DNA from: Hoplostethus atlanticus
Lineage: Eukaryota > Chordata > Actinopteri > Trachichthyiformes > Trachichthyidae
Reading direction: 5' to 3'
DNA length: 64,000 bases
NCBI GenBank assembly: GCA_034670405.1
Contig: JAXDDX010000003.1
Span: forward strand, 8,974,501 to 9,038,500
Positions 23,117 through 34,410 of the stretch are shown here, in pieces (position 1 is the first letter of the stretch; every line of letters begins with the position of its first letter). Made by a program: the position numbers and the translations under genes. A model generated the notes under the pieces. The model saw nothing but the letters and a program-made list of their open reading frames with translations. It was not told where the DNA came from and did not search any database.

Positions 23117-24430
23117 AAAACGTGATACCGCGACGGTACCTGCCCTTAACCTCACAGTAGATCTGGTGGTGTGTTTTATGAATCTGTGGGTTGCAAAGAG
23201 AACGAAGACGCTGCCCATCTACTGTATGTCCTGTACATCAATAACGCAGTATTGATAGCTTGACGTATTTGTTCAGTGCTAACTTCATGGTTGTGAGGGA
23301 GCACTGTTCTCATCTCAGCTCATCAAACAGTGTTTTCCTCAAGACCTTTCAAGGAATCTGTAGAATACTACAGTTTTTCTGAACTGCTTACACACATTTT
23401 CTGAAAATATACCTCATTTTCTCACTAAACACATCTAAACATGACATTCAAAACCATGTTATGTGTTCTTAAAATTGAATTTTGCATTGAAACACACCAC
23501 CAATAGATATGTCTAAGAACCAACTGCACACTGATGTGCTCAATGGAAACTCTACTGTGAATATCTTTACTTCTTCGTTTCTGTTACACTTACTACTTAT
23601 GTATCACAGTAGCCTGTTGTAAAAGGTTATCATGCTACTGGCCTGAAAAAAAAACCAGCTTGGAGTTTTGTAGAATTGGTTTAAGGGTTTTGTTACATGA
23701 GTGTCATGAGTGTGTTTTTGTCATTGAGTCTCGAGTTCCAGTGTTAGCATGTAAACAATTCAGAAAAAAAAACCTATAAATTATTCTATATGTTTCTTAT
23801 TCTTTCAGGATTTTAAGTGAAATAAAACATTACTCCCAATACCTTTTTCAAATTCAATTCAATAATAAGAATAATAAGAATAATAGTAATAATCAGTTTC
23901 CTTTCCTAAAAATACCTCTTCCTGAAATAAGATTAAGATTAGGGTTCATGTGTTGAAGTGTTTTTATTGTTTTTGTTGTAATTACTGCTGACCACTATTA
24001 GACTTCCCAGAATCAGCTCCCCTTTACTTCCTCACAACAGCAGACCTAAAGAACATCTACTCTCTGCTGTATCAACGTGAAGGGGTCCCTGATGTGGATG
24101 AACAACGTTTCAGCAACAGATGAACGACGTCTGTGTTCTGCTAGCGGTGGAAACAGTTTCACAGTGTCTGGTCCTGCATTGAAATTCCAGTGCTGTAAAA
24201 GACGCAAACGTGGAGAGGAAAGATAACAAGCTCCCCCCGTAATCTCCCTAAATGTGTTTCAGGCAGGTGTCTTCTGTAAAATGAGGACAACACACAGAGA
24301 TCAAAGCACATGGCTTCATGAAATCCTGTCAACTCATTCTGAGATGACCTAAAAGCTATTTTCTTTTGCCGAATTATCAAAAAAACAAAAAAAAAAACAC
24401 ATGCATTTGTGCATATGAGACTGTTGCTTT
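23117..24430. other. Non-coding stretch with a short AATAAG run
   Basis: A degenerate (AATAAG)n run lies at 23861-23893. Nothing else recognisable. Confidence 0.5.
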
Positions 24431-24455
24431 GGGTAGGTGGGGGGGATGGGAGGGG
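24431..24455 (+). repeat. G-rich tract, quadruplex-capable
   Basis: G-runs of 3, 7, 3 and 4 lie within 25 bases. Confidence 0.6.
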
Positions 24456-24894
24456 TACACCAAGGTGTTTTGCTGGAATACCTGGATGCAGTTAATTTCT
24501 AATATAGGGCAGCATCTGGAAGCATTTGGAAGTGGTACAAGAAACTGCTATCAATAAGTTATCCTTGCCTTAAGAAAGGTCAATGGATAAATAAATTAGT
24601 TAACAGAAGTGCCTTTAAATTGTTTCTTTGAAAAGATTCAAGGTCAGCATGCAAACAAAATTGAGTGCTTTGTTTTTAGCGGATGGCAACTTATCTGGAG
24701 TAACCGCAAATCTTCTATTTTGGGAGAAATGGAGGGCTCATGTGTGTCCGCCCTCCCTATTTAGTATCGGGCATTTGAGGGTGCGCTTCCTGTCTGGGCT
24801 AGATATAATGTCTTTGATCAAAAAAAGACAGCATACCAATATTCTTCTGACCCATTTAAATCCTGAATTAATTTAGCCACAAATCAGTTCCAGT
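24456..24894. other. Non-coding spacer, nothing recognised
   Basis: The open frame at 24628-24876 shows no family resemblance and is treated as chance. Confidence 0.5.
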
Positions 24895-24914
24895 GGGGGG
24901 GGGGGGAGGGGGGG
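24895..24914 (+). repeat. Poly-G run
   Basis: Twelve G, one A, then seven G. It is prone to sequencing-length error. Confidence 0.9.
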
Positions 24915-25399
24915 ATTTCTGAGAGATCTTTAAAGTCATCAAGCTCATTACATGGACGTGAATAAGATTGATGCTATTTTTACATTCTAGGATTGAACCT
25001 CATCGCACTTCATTTGAAACAAAAAAACCCTTTCACACAAATACATTTCATGAGTTCATAACTCATCGTTTTATAATGATGCAGCCTGAGAAAAAGGAGC
25101 TATAATTCATTCACATACTGTACAGCATGGGCTCCAATATGAAAAAGTGAGTTTATTTTACAAAACAAATATCATCCAATGACTTTTATTCAAAACGCTC
25201 CACCAACGTTGTCCTGTGGATATGCAACAATGCTCCTTTCACACATTGCCTCTGTAATGAGAAATAGATTTGATTCCATGAGGCAAAAATTACCTCTCTG
25301 TTGCTGAGAGGAAATACATGTATAAGATGCCATTTTTACCCAAGAAACAAAATTAAATCAATTCCTTGTCAGTACAAGTTTGGTATCTCAAAAGTAAGC
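24915..25399. other. Non-coding spacer, nothing recognised
   Basis: AT-rich; no repeat or gene recognised. Confidence 0.5.
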
Positions 25400-25429
25400 T
25401 GTTGTGTTGTGTTGTGTCGTGTTGTGTCG
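25400..25429. repeat. (TGTTG)n short tandem repeat
   Basis: Six pentamer units with two T-to-C changes. Confidence 0.9.
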
Positions 25430-25753
25430 AAAGAATATGTAAAGAATTGATGGTGGTAGTTTTACAATGCGGGTCATATCCCAACAGGAATCAAATTAAA
25501 TGAGTGGCCATATGATCCTGTCTGCATCGATTACCTGCAGCAGGGCATAGGTGATTGCTTTGGGTAATAAGTTCTGTAAAGAGAAGGCTGTTGTATCTGC
25601 AATGCAGTCATCTCTGTCTCTTCTGATGGATATGTCGGCATAGTTGTCTCTTTCGCAGCTCTTGTTGCTTGCATCAGTGTTTATTTGCACCTTGTCTGTG
25701 AAGCTGTGAACTGATCTGACAGGAGGTAAAAGAGCCTCTCTCTCTGTTTGTAC
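25430..25753. other. Non-coding spacer, nothing recognised
   Basis: The minus-strand open frame at 25783-25496 runs into the adjacent GT repeat as a His/Thr repeat and is not a gene. Confidence 0.5.
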
Positions 25754-25780
25754 GTGTGTGTGTGCGTGTGTGTGTGTGTG
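25754..25780. repeat. (GT)n microsatellite, interrupted
   Basis: GT units with a single GC interruption. Confidence 0.93.
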
Positions 25781-27279
25781 CAAGCAGCATGCAAAATTAA
25801 GTATGAGTCCACCACAGCATAATATCCCTTTTTGTCTATCACGGAGTTCACACTAGGATTTTGTCCACTTAGGTTTTCGGTTTGCCTGCCTCAACCATAT
25901 CTGTTGATCATTCTATATTACCATTGCATTTAGGCCTACAGCAGGCATAGAGTAAGTGTGCAAAAGGTAATAGTGCCATTATCTTGTATTAGTAAGGTTG
26001 AGGCTATTAAACTGAATTTTGGAAAATGATATAGACATACAGTTCAGTATCTTGCTCAATAGGGTGATGGCAATTAACAAGCATTTTGAGCTTCATGGTA
26101 GCGACATAGCATATCATTAATATTAGATTCAACATTAAGTATTAATTTTGCAGACTCCATCAAGATATTCATCATTTAGAATTAATTGCATGAATTAATG
26201 CAGTGGCATTTATCAGATCAGACTGTTGCTATTACCTCTTTTTATTTACAGATCAGAACGCAGCATCAAAGCAAAAATACTTCACAGACTTTTGAGGATA
26301 AACAAGCAACACATGAAAGTTTGTTTTCTAGCTCAGAGTGCTGAAAAACACTGTTGATATTGTTTTTTGAAATTTTAGTTCTCTCAAACATTAAAGGTTT
26401 CTATTTAAATTTAAGTACAATTAACGGTGTCTGTGCTTTTAACAATTCCTGGCACTCCATTTTATTATATATATATATATCAACATAGCCATTCTATTTA
26501 GATGAAACTAAAGATATAACTTAGAATATGGGATATATACAGCATAGCATATGAATAACCTCATCTATGGGAAAAGTCCAATCTGGGTGAACTGAGGTGA
26601 CAGCTTAGCCAGCTTGTTTACCAGACAGATGGAAATGCTGTTTTCTATTTATGCTGGGTATGACACACCACCCCCCTGAAGCTGCTCAAAGTGGGTGAGG
26701 GAGGGGGCAGAGAAAACAGTTGTTTGACAGTGATTATTCTCTCTTAAGTAGAGGAGTGTAAGCATTAGAACAGTTTCATTGCAGCTGTTTATCCAGGCTT
26801 CTCTCCCACAACTAGACTGTCTTTAGTTATGAGGGGAAGTTCTGACACGCCACAGAATCCCTTTTGACAAATTGAGGCCACTGGGAAATAAAACGCAGTG
26901 GTGGGTACAGAGCTATGACATACTGCAGTGAACCAAGTGCCTGGACTGTTAACAGTTTTTGTGACCCCACGCTGAAGTCCACTTTAACATCCATCCATTC
27001 GCTCTGCTCCATCTGCCCTTCTTCCCTCCAGGCCCAGGATTACGATAATTTTGAGTCAAGGAACTCCTCCAGACCTGCCACAGTTTTTTCACAAATTGAC
27101 ATCAGAACCCTGCCAGGGAATACGAAGTCTATGGAGCCAACATTTAACTGATACATGGCACTATGGTAATTGACTATGACAGTTCATTGCAAATCAGGAA
27201 AGCTCATATTGGAGATCATGTGCGTGTACAGTAATTACATCGAGTACGCCCAGTGTATGACACATTTGCCTCATGGATA
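25781..27279. other. Non-coding stretch with a short AT run
   Basis: An (AT)n run lies at 26465-26480. The segment 26880-27180 has more even base composition but no recognised exon. Confidence 0.5.
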
Positions 27280-27410
27280 GCGGGGTGGCATCGTGAGAAG
27301 GGAGCCTGTCCATCAATTGGAGAACCCGGTTCAAGCCCTTGTGTTGGCAAGCATCCTCCATGCTGAAGTGTCCTTGAGCAAGAAAATAATTCCCTACTGA
27401 CTGGAGGGGG
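27280..27410 (+). mobile_element. tRNA-derived SINE
   Basis: A tRNA-like head (GCGGGGTGGCATCGTGAGAA) is followed by a B-box-like CGGTTCAAGCCC at 27328-27339. The characteristic body GTTGGCAAGCATCC, GCTGAAGTGTCCTTGAGCAA and CCCTACTGACTGG then follows. This is the common fish repeat containing a 'GTGTCCTTGAGCAAGA' core. No tail or target duplication could be fixed. Confidence 0.75.
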
Positions 27411-27940
27411 ACAAGCGAAAAGAGAATTTCAAAAATAAAATAGGGATAAATTAAATATCGCATTACTATTATCATGCTGCCTAACAAGTAATAATAAAGA
27501 TTTCTTTTAAATCCCAATAAATAATATAAATGTAAAAAAAGGGTAGGTCACAACTACTACCACAACTGAACCCCATACCATGAAATTGGAGAGATTTTTC
27601 AATGTCCAATTGAGAGACAGAGGTTTTGATGCAAGGTTATTGTAAACATTGTAAACGGAGTATTTGATTAATTTGAAGCTATAAACGTTTTTTCAGTTTT
27701 ATTTTGTTTTTTGAGCAAAATACAACACTATATCTGTGTTTTGAGTAAGAATCCTACTCAAAAGAGTTCAGTTATTGCGGGTACAATGATGTTACATGAT
27801 GGTACAACATTTATTTGCACAGTGACACATATACTACTTACTTAAAGATTAATAGTTCAAATTCAAATAGAAAGTTAAAGAAGGAATGATGCTGTGTTGG
27901 GGATTGTAGTGCACTTTGTATGCTTATTTTAACTTGACCA
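27411..27940. other. Non-coding spacer, nothing recognised
   Basis: AT-rich spacer between a SINE and a MITE. Confidence 0.5.
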
Positions 27941-28870
27941 TTAAAGCTGCACTAGGAAATATTTTAAATACACCCAAAAAATAAACCCAATTTATCAGCC
28001 TAATAATGCAACAGAGAAGAGCCTCCCACTCCCTAATTGAGATGCTGTAGATTCACCCTATTTGCTCAAATAAAATTCAGGTCAGTGTAGGTCAGTCAGG
28101 TATGAGAAAACTTCTCTGCCAGCAGGAAGTGATGAATTGAAACTTAAAGGTGCAACAACTACGATTTTTATTGTCCCATAGCACAACATGACTGTAATAT
28201 ATCTGCAGGGGTTGGCTAGGCTGATCAATACCAATGATTGAACAATTACTTCAGCAGGTTCTGCCATTTCAAAGCTCACTTTCCAGCCTGTACTTATGGA
28301 ACAAAAACTCTCCACCTATCCCTGCCCGACATGCACCCATTTTCAACTGCTCAACGATGGTGGACGGTGCTTAGGTAGAGATGATGCATGTTAGGTTCTC
28401 AAACCAAAAACTAGCCAAAATGACAAAACAGTATTATTATTATTACAATATTTTGCATTGTGATACATCACCTCTTCACTAAACATTTCTGTTGGATCTC
28501 TGGTCGAATTAGCTAGCTTACTTGTCTCTACTCTACTTTATTATTTCTGTCAGTTCAGCAATTCTTGCTGATAGAGGTCGCTAAAAGTCATAGATCACGT
28601 AATGCACCTTTAAGAGCGAAATACAAATCTGTCTCCTAAATAACAGCGAGCGAACGTGCCGTCCAAAGAAAGCTGGACTCACCAACGTTAGATCTTTTGC
28701 CTTTCTCATGTCTTTGTTAACCTTTAATATAAAGGGATCACAGACTAGCCGGGTTGGTAAATATGAGCATGCAGTTTACTGACATCACGTTACATGAACA
28801 GTTTTCAAACACTTACATCTCACTGCCATTTGGAGCCGCCGATGTGTGAAGAAGCCTAGTGCAGCTTTAA
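27941..28870. mobile_element. TTAA-flanked MITE (outer element)
   Basis: Perfect 16-bp inverted ends: TTAAAGCTGCACTAGG at 27941-27956 and CCTAGTGCAGCTTTAA at 28855-28870. Both outermost tetramers are TTAA, as expected if the element duplicates TTAA on insertion (piggyBac and Kolobok superfamilies do this). Because TTAA is palindromic, it could instead simply be part of the inverted repeat. A second element is nested at 28143-28614, so the original was about 450 bp. No transposase coding is visible. Confidence 0.8.
28143..28614. mobile_element. TTAA-type MITE nested inside the outer MITE
   Basis: Perfect 12-bp inverted ends: CTTAAAGGTGCA at 28143-28154 and TGCACCTTTAAG at 28603-28614. Stripping TTAA leaves AGGTGCA / TGCACCT ends. 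The interior is non-coding. It lies wholly within 27941-28870, so it inserted later, or the two share an ancestor and one arose inside the other. Confidence 0.7.
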
Positions 28871-30220
28871 CCTATTTTCCAGCAGGAAGCATACGGCGCT
28901 TCCAGAATCTTCTTTTAAGAGAACACAGTGCGACACTTAAGGGAGTACAGTGCTGTCACAAGAGCTGCACACAGGCCTACCTACTTAACCACAGTGCATG
29001 AGCCTTTGCTATTATCGACTGATACATGTTGATGTGCACACAGCAATGTGGAGCACATACAGTAAAAGGAGTTAGAACTAGCAGTGGCTGCTGAACCCAA
29101 GTCACAATTAAAGGACATCATACAGAGACAAAAGCTAACAGAGGCTAGTGAAGCCCTAGTGGCCCTAGCCCTGACTGTAGCTCAGGAAAAATACCCACCT
29201 ACAGTTATATGACACAGACAACTACAATTCCCCCTGACTGTTGAGGCCAACATTTGATTTACTGGAGTTTAAATGGCCCTGAGTAAAGCAGGACTCAAAG
29301 TAAGCAGGATTCACTAGGACATCCTTATCATCCATTCTTTCATTTGTCCAAGGCGAGGTTTGAGACCCTGAAATTCAGGGGATTAATGTCTGCTGTGATA
29401 ACAGACAGGATGTGCTGTTGGATTTAGAGCTGGAATCCACAGGACTACTGAAGCATGACGCCCTTGCAAAGTAATTCATTTATATTTAAGGAAGGGGAAA
29501 AAAAGGAAATAGCAAAATCAAATAAATGATAAATGAAAAGAGCAGGAACAAAAACGTTCAACATAATTTTAAATGCTGCCTGAGTCTTCAGTCATAAAGG
29601 TGTTACAAGACAAAATTTCTAAGTAAAAAATGTGAGACACTTGACTCATCAAGCAGGGGGTCCGGCTGGCTTCATCAACACCAGGTGGGTTTCATTATGT
29701 TGCCATCTTCAGCCGTACCAAGCGTGTCCCGGTTGGTGTCCAGAGCTCTGAAATTCTCCACACTGGCTCAGTTCATTGGAAATTATAGTGAGAATACCCT
29801 CCTTGTTGGCAGCATAGTTTGCTCACCACACTCACATCTATTTCATTTCGGCATTAGACTTAATAAACAAGTTCAATTTAACAGTACAACAATTCAAGAG
29901 ATTCATGTAATGTTACAGCAAATATGCCGGGTAAAGGAGACTGCATCATTACTACATTATAACATTACCACAAATTAATGACATTTTAAACATGGAGTGG
30001 ATGAACTTAACATTTAGCAAACGCAGGAAAAGCAAGTGGCATCTGCACTGTAAGAAAAACAAATAGTCAAACAGTCAGCATTGAAAATGCTGATTATGTG
30101 GCTCAGAGACATTGCTAATGGCATTTTCATGCTGCCATTGGCCCAATAACAGAACAGAGGAATACATTCATAGCCGTGGTGCTCGGTAAAAATTGAACGG
30201 AGGACGATTGATGATTGAAG
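28871..30220. other. Non-coding stretch, nothing recognised
   Basis: An open frame at 29685-29978 (97 codons) has no family resemblance. No element ends found. Confidence 0.5.
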
Positions 30221-30278
30221 CAATTAGTGCCATTTAATTTAATTGTCCCCATATTCCCATTTAATTGCCCTTCATTCA
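30221..30278. promoter_or_regulatory. Cluster of ATTA/TAATT homeodomain-type cores
   Basis: CAATTAGTG, TTTAATTTAATTG and TTTAATTGCC lie within 58 bp, giving at least four TAAT or ATTA cores. Such cores are frequent in AT-rich DNA, so enhancer function is only a suggestion. Confidence 0.2.
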
Positions 30279-31428
30279 ATGGGGGTCTAAGAAAGTATGT
30301 ATACTAACTGTGAATGTCACTTGAGCTTTGCGTAAATTGATGGTGGTGATATTCCAATACATTTTCTATAATAAGGGGTAACTCTAAAAAAGGCTGAGTT
30401 ATTTTGCCACTAAATAAAAATATTTGTTTGCTAAAGCATAAAGTTTGTGGAGAGGATTTTTCTCTCGGTCGCATCCTCCAAAAGCAAACTTAATTGAAAT
30501 GAAACTCAACGCTTAAATTACCTGTCTTAATGAACATAAAATAAATTGCATGCATCATTACCTGCATAGCAAAAAGAAGGTACAGGTAACAACCAAACTA
30601 ACTGTGACATTTTACTGGTTTTGAACTGTGTTGTGACGCTATTCCTCCACAAGAAATGCCATCATATTGTGTGGCCCTTGTGGATAGGGACATCTGGGGA
30701 CAGACCACTCCCATTGGGAGACAGAATCCTCACCATAGGATGGAAGATGACAGAATGGATTTGTATTCATTGGCATTTTCCATGCCAAGAAAATATAGCT
30801 CCTGATTTAAAAAACACTTTGTATCTCTCATTTTCCCAGTCTAATGTGAAGTCAGTAAAAGCTAGCCTGTCATATTTATCATTGTCAAATCTGATCATCA
30901 TATACATTTGTGACTGAATATTCCTCTCTATGCCTGTGAACACTCAAGGAATAGAGCACAGTTGGTAAGGAACATTGCTTCATTTCTAGGATCCACCGGG
31001 GCTGTGATAACTGTGATAACACCACAATGATACAACAAGTTGATAATTAAATATATCTACAGACGTATTTTGTTTTTGGGATCTCCATCATGAGCAATTA
31101 TTTTGTCCAATAGGAAACAATATAATGACCCTGTTTCAGCTGAGCAATTATGTTTGTCTTTACAAATAACACTACCAAGATTTTGCAGTAATCCATGTAA
31201 CATCTTGAAACAAAAATGAAAATATTCTGAGATGAAAAACAATATATATACATATATGAACATTTTCAATCATATATATTTGCGTGGCATGTGTTACTGA
31301 AATATACTATGTAAGGGATTTTCACAGACAACAGTTTTTTTTTGTCAGTATAAATAAAATAGTAGTATAATAAAGTATAGTTACAGTATAGTTTTTATAA
31401 TTACAGTTTTTAAGTGGCAGTACATCAG
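30279..31428. other. Non-coding stretch, nothing recognised
   Basis: AT-rich; a TATATA-type run lies near 31240-31275. No gene recognised. Confidence 0.5.
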
Positions 31429-31804
31429 GTTTGTCCATGTTTGTGGTGGTGACCACTTATTGGAAAGATATCAGGATGAAATATTGGCATTGCTGCTCTG
31501 GGCTGTGGAGATGCTTGTTTCAGCATGTTCTCCATGTCATCCTTCCTACCACAGCCCCGATCAATGTTGCCTTGACAAATCTCTCCAGGAGTGGGAATCA
31601 TATTTTAAAGCGGTTGAAGGGCACTGGCTCACCCTGGCCCTCAGCGTGACCCAGCTCCAGCAATCCATGAGCTTTACTCACATCCACAACCCGACCACAT
31701 CATACGACAAAGACAGTCTACTCTGTATTCAAAGACTGTGTATGGGGACATATACATCTCCATTTTACACTCCATCTGTGATACATTGTACTAATCGCCC
31801 GTAA
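31429..31804 (+). CDS. Exon-like open frame, unknown product
   Basis: A plus-strand frame stays open for about 125 codons to a TAA at 31802-31804. An AG acceptor-like CATCAG sits just before 31429. The translation looks protein-like: DHLLERYQDEILALLLWAVE, then a Cys/His/Pro stretch, then QEWESYFKAVEGHWLTLALS and VTQLQQSM. It has amphipathic leucine-rich helices, a mix of acidic and aromatic residues, and many C- or G-ending codons (CTC, ACC, CTG, GCC, AGC, GTG) in an otherwise AT-rich area. I recognise no family. There is no good initiator Met or pyrimidine tract. It could be a real exon, a decayed processed copy of a host gene, or chance. Confidence 0.3.
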
Positions 31805-32179
31805 TGTAAATCTGTAAATCAAGATTAGGAGAAAATCATAGCATTGGATGTGTATAGCCAAGAAATATTTATAAACATTTATAAACATTTTAAATGTTTA
31901 ACTGTGGCAGTGTAGATTACTGATATGTGATGCATGAGTGTGTGTCTGTTATATTATGACCCCCACCATTTCAATTATAACAGATTTTAATTCTGTGTTT
32001 GACTGTCCATCAATTCTGTAAATATGTGGAGTGTAATAGTTCCATTCACAGAAGCAGTGCATAGTAAAATCCTAATAATAATGAAAAGAGAAAACCAAAT
32101 GGGTGTGCTCTACTGTTGCTACTCCTCACTCTTAATTCAAAATTTTATTTAACAAGAAAACACTCTTTGGGTGGAACAA
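31805..32179. other. Non-coding spacer, nothing recognised
   Basis: No polyA addition context or repeat recognised after the exon-like frame. Confidence 0.45.
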
Positions 32180-32206
32180 TTTTTTTTTTTTTTATGTGTG
32201 TGTGTT
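32180..32206. repeat. Poly-T run followed by short (TG)n
   Basis: Fourteen T, then ATGTGTGTGTGT. Confidence 0.9.
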
Positions 32207-34290
32207 ATATGGAAAACTGAACTTGCAGACAATCTTTGCTTGCTGGGCAATTCCAATATGCAATAATCAATCCACTACAATGTGAATTATGTGATATTCA
32301 AACCACAACAACATTTGATTCACAGAAATAGCAGACTAATATCCAGAAAAGCACCAACATGCCAGTGAGTTTCTTCTGGAAAACAATAAAGTTGGTGGGG
32401 TCACAGTTATAGTTGAGGAAACTACAGTCATTTAGAATAGTCAATGTTTAGTCATGAGGAAGCAACTGCCTTTGGGGGGAAATTATTTGCAAACCAGTGG
32501 ACAAAGAACAGACATTTTCCTCTCCACATTTTCTTTTGGATATTTTTACAAATGAACATAAACACCCACATTTAGCCTAACCCATTGCACAAGCTCAGAG
32601 ACTTAAAAAGATGACCAAATGTCTCCACATATTTCCTAAATTATGACAGACATAAAATGATGTTACAGATTTAACATAAAATGTTCATCTCATTGCTGAC
32701 TCTGTGCACATGAGCGCATCTGAAGTGCGGACGAACAAAGCTGTGTTTAAGTGAATGCTATAAAGCTGTTGGGCCATGATGATCAGCCGGCTCCGTGAGC
32801 CACCTCTGAGTTTCAAATCTTCTCTAAGCAATAGTGAGGTTTCCTCCCCAGATAATATTTGACACATGCTAACCTTTGACATGTGAATAACTCAGATGCC
32901 AGCTGGAAGCATCTGATGCATGCAAGGCAAAATTCACCTAACCCCCTTGTTCCCCAAGTACTGTCAAATGCAGCACAACAATATACCTTCTGACATTTCT
33001 TTCAGATAAACATGTTTTGAAAGAAGAAAGAAAGAACACAGAGAAAAATTACTCTGTGTTTCAGTGTAATAATTTACTTGGGGTGAGTTTCTTTCCAGTC
33101 TCATACCCACACTTACAGCACCTGCCAGCTTGATAGAAAGAGATCCTACTGATAAAGCTAATTCACAAGTACATTGCTGAAATATCCAGTAATTTCTCCC
33201 AGAGAAGTATTTAACCCTGTTCCCCCACTCAGCTGGTTTCACATACTGCATGTATTTTTAAGTGAGCTCAAATGGGATATCTGCTGCTCTGTTGAAAAAG
33301 ATGGTGAGTGACTTAAAACAGATGACAAGTATAACGTCCAGAATAACCAATTTAGCTATTCACTAAATTGTTCACTGGCTATGCACCGCAAGACTAAGCT
33401 TGACAGGAGCTGGACTTGTTTTTGCAAATTGTGTGTGCAAAACAGTCAAATTAATGTCCAAGTGTGTCAAATTGCAGTTTTTAACTGAAGAGACATTTCC
33501 AAACAGTGAGTTAACATTAAGTTATGAGATCAATAAAAAATGTAACTTAAATAGTTGCTTAAATTGTACTTAAATGTCACATGCATATGGAGACAATATT
33601 CTTTCTTTTTTTCTATGGATAAAGCCCTTCTGGGCCAGACAATGTATATAAAGTATGCCTCTCCCGAGAGCAAACACGGTGTCCTCCAGCTCCAAAAAAG
33701 ATATAAGTAATATGATTTATTGCATGAAAGTCAATACGCTTAACACTGTGCTGATGCGCAGCCCAAGTGAATTGTTATGTTGTCCGTTGTTCTGTTTAAT
33801 TACAAGGCTAATGCATGTCAATCCCAGTTTGGAGGTTGATAGCATAATTTGAATTAAATGTTGTTATCCCATTCACATTCCCCACTGACAAGTGATGCAA
33901 AAATCTTTGAAAGGCCCTAATTTCTCCAAGATGCCAAAATCATACAATATAAATTCAGTTAGAATTGGATTATGTCCTCTCCATGTACATCAAGTGTAAT
34001 TGAGACCTCAATCTGTTATCATAGTATCAGGAAAAGAATAAAAAATAACATGCCTGTGTAGAAATTATGTAACACTGCAATGACCAACCAAGGGTAGTAA
34101 ACAGGCATAAAGAGAAGAATGTCATGACCTGAATGTAGGGCGGCAGGAAGGGGACTAAAATATATGGGCCCAACCCTGACAACGGAACCCCAGATTCCTC
34201 TGAAAAATGATGCCGCAGCTGCACGCAAATGAAAACAGTGAGGCTGCCAGCCACACTCTTAAACTTTCAAGGTGATACCTGATTCTTTGT
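32207..34290. other. Non-coding stretch, nothing recognised
   Basis: Several 60-95-codon frames on both strands, none with recognisable domains. No element ends found. Confidence 0.5.
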
Positions 34291-34410
34291 ATCAGCAGGA
34301 AACTGTTGCCAAGGGAACAGAAATACTTGACTGTTGATAAAGAATGTCAGGCAATCAAGAGGAAGCTGGAGGCGCTGAAGCACACTCTAATAGGGCGGCA
34401 CCTCCTCTCC
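34291..34410 (+). pseudogene. Ty3/gypsy pol fragment (RT/RNase H junction)
   Basis: About 40 codons read ISRKLLPREQKY followed by TVDKECQAIKRKLEALKHTL and IGR. This is the conserved stretch of gypsy polymerase linking reverse transcriptase to RNase H (family pattern SRKL-PRE-Y---EKE-LAI followed by a GR motif). The expected TDH motif after GR is missing and the frame runs into unrelated sequence. Upstream, an in-frame TGA lies at about 34273. No LTRs, gag, protease or integrase were found near it. It is an old fragment with no coding capacity left. Confidence 0.75.
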
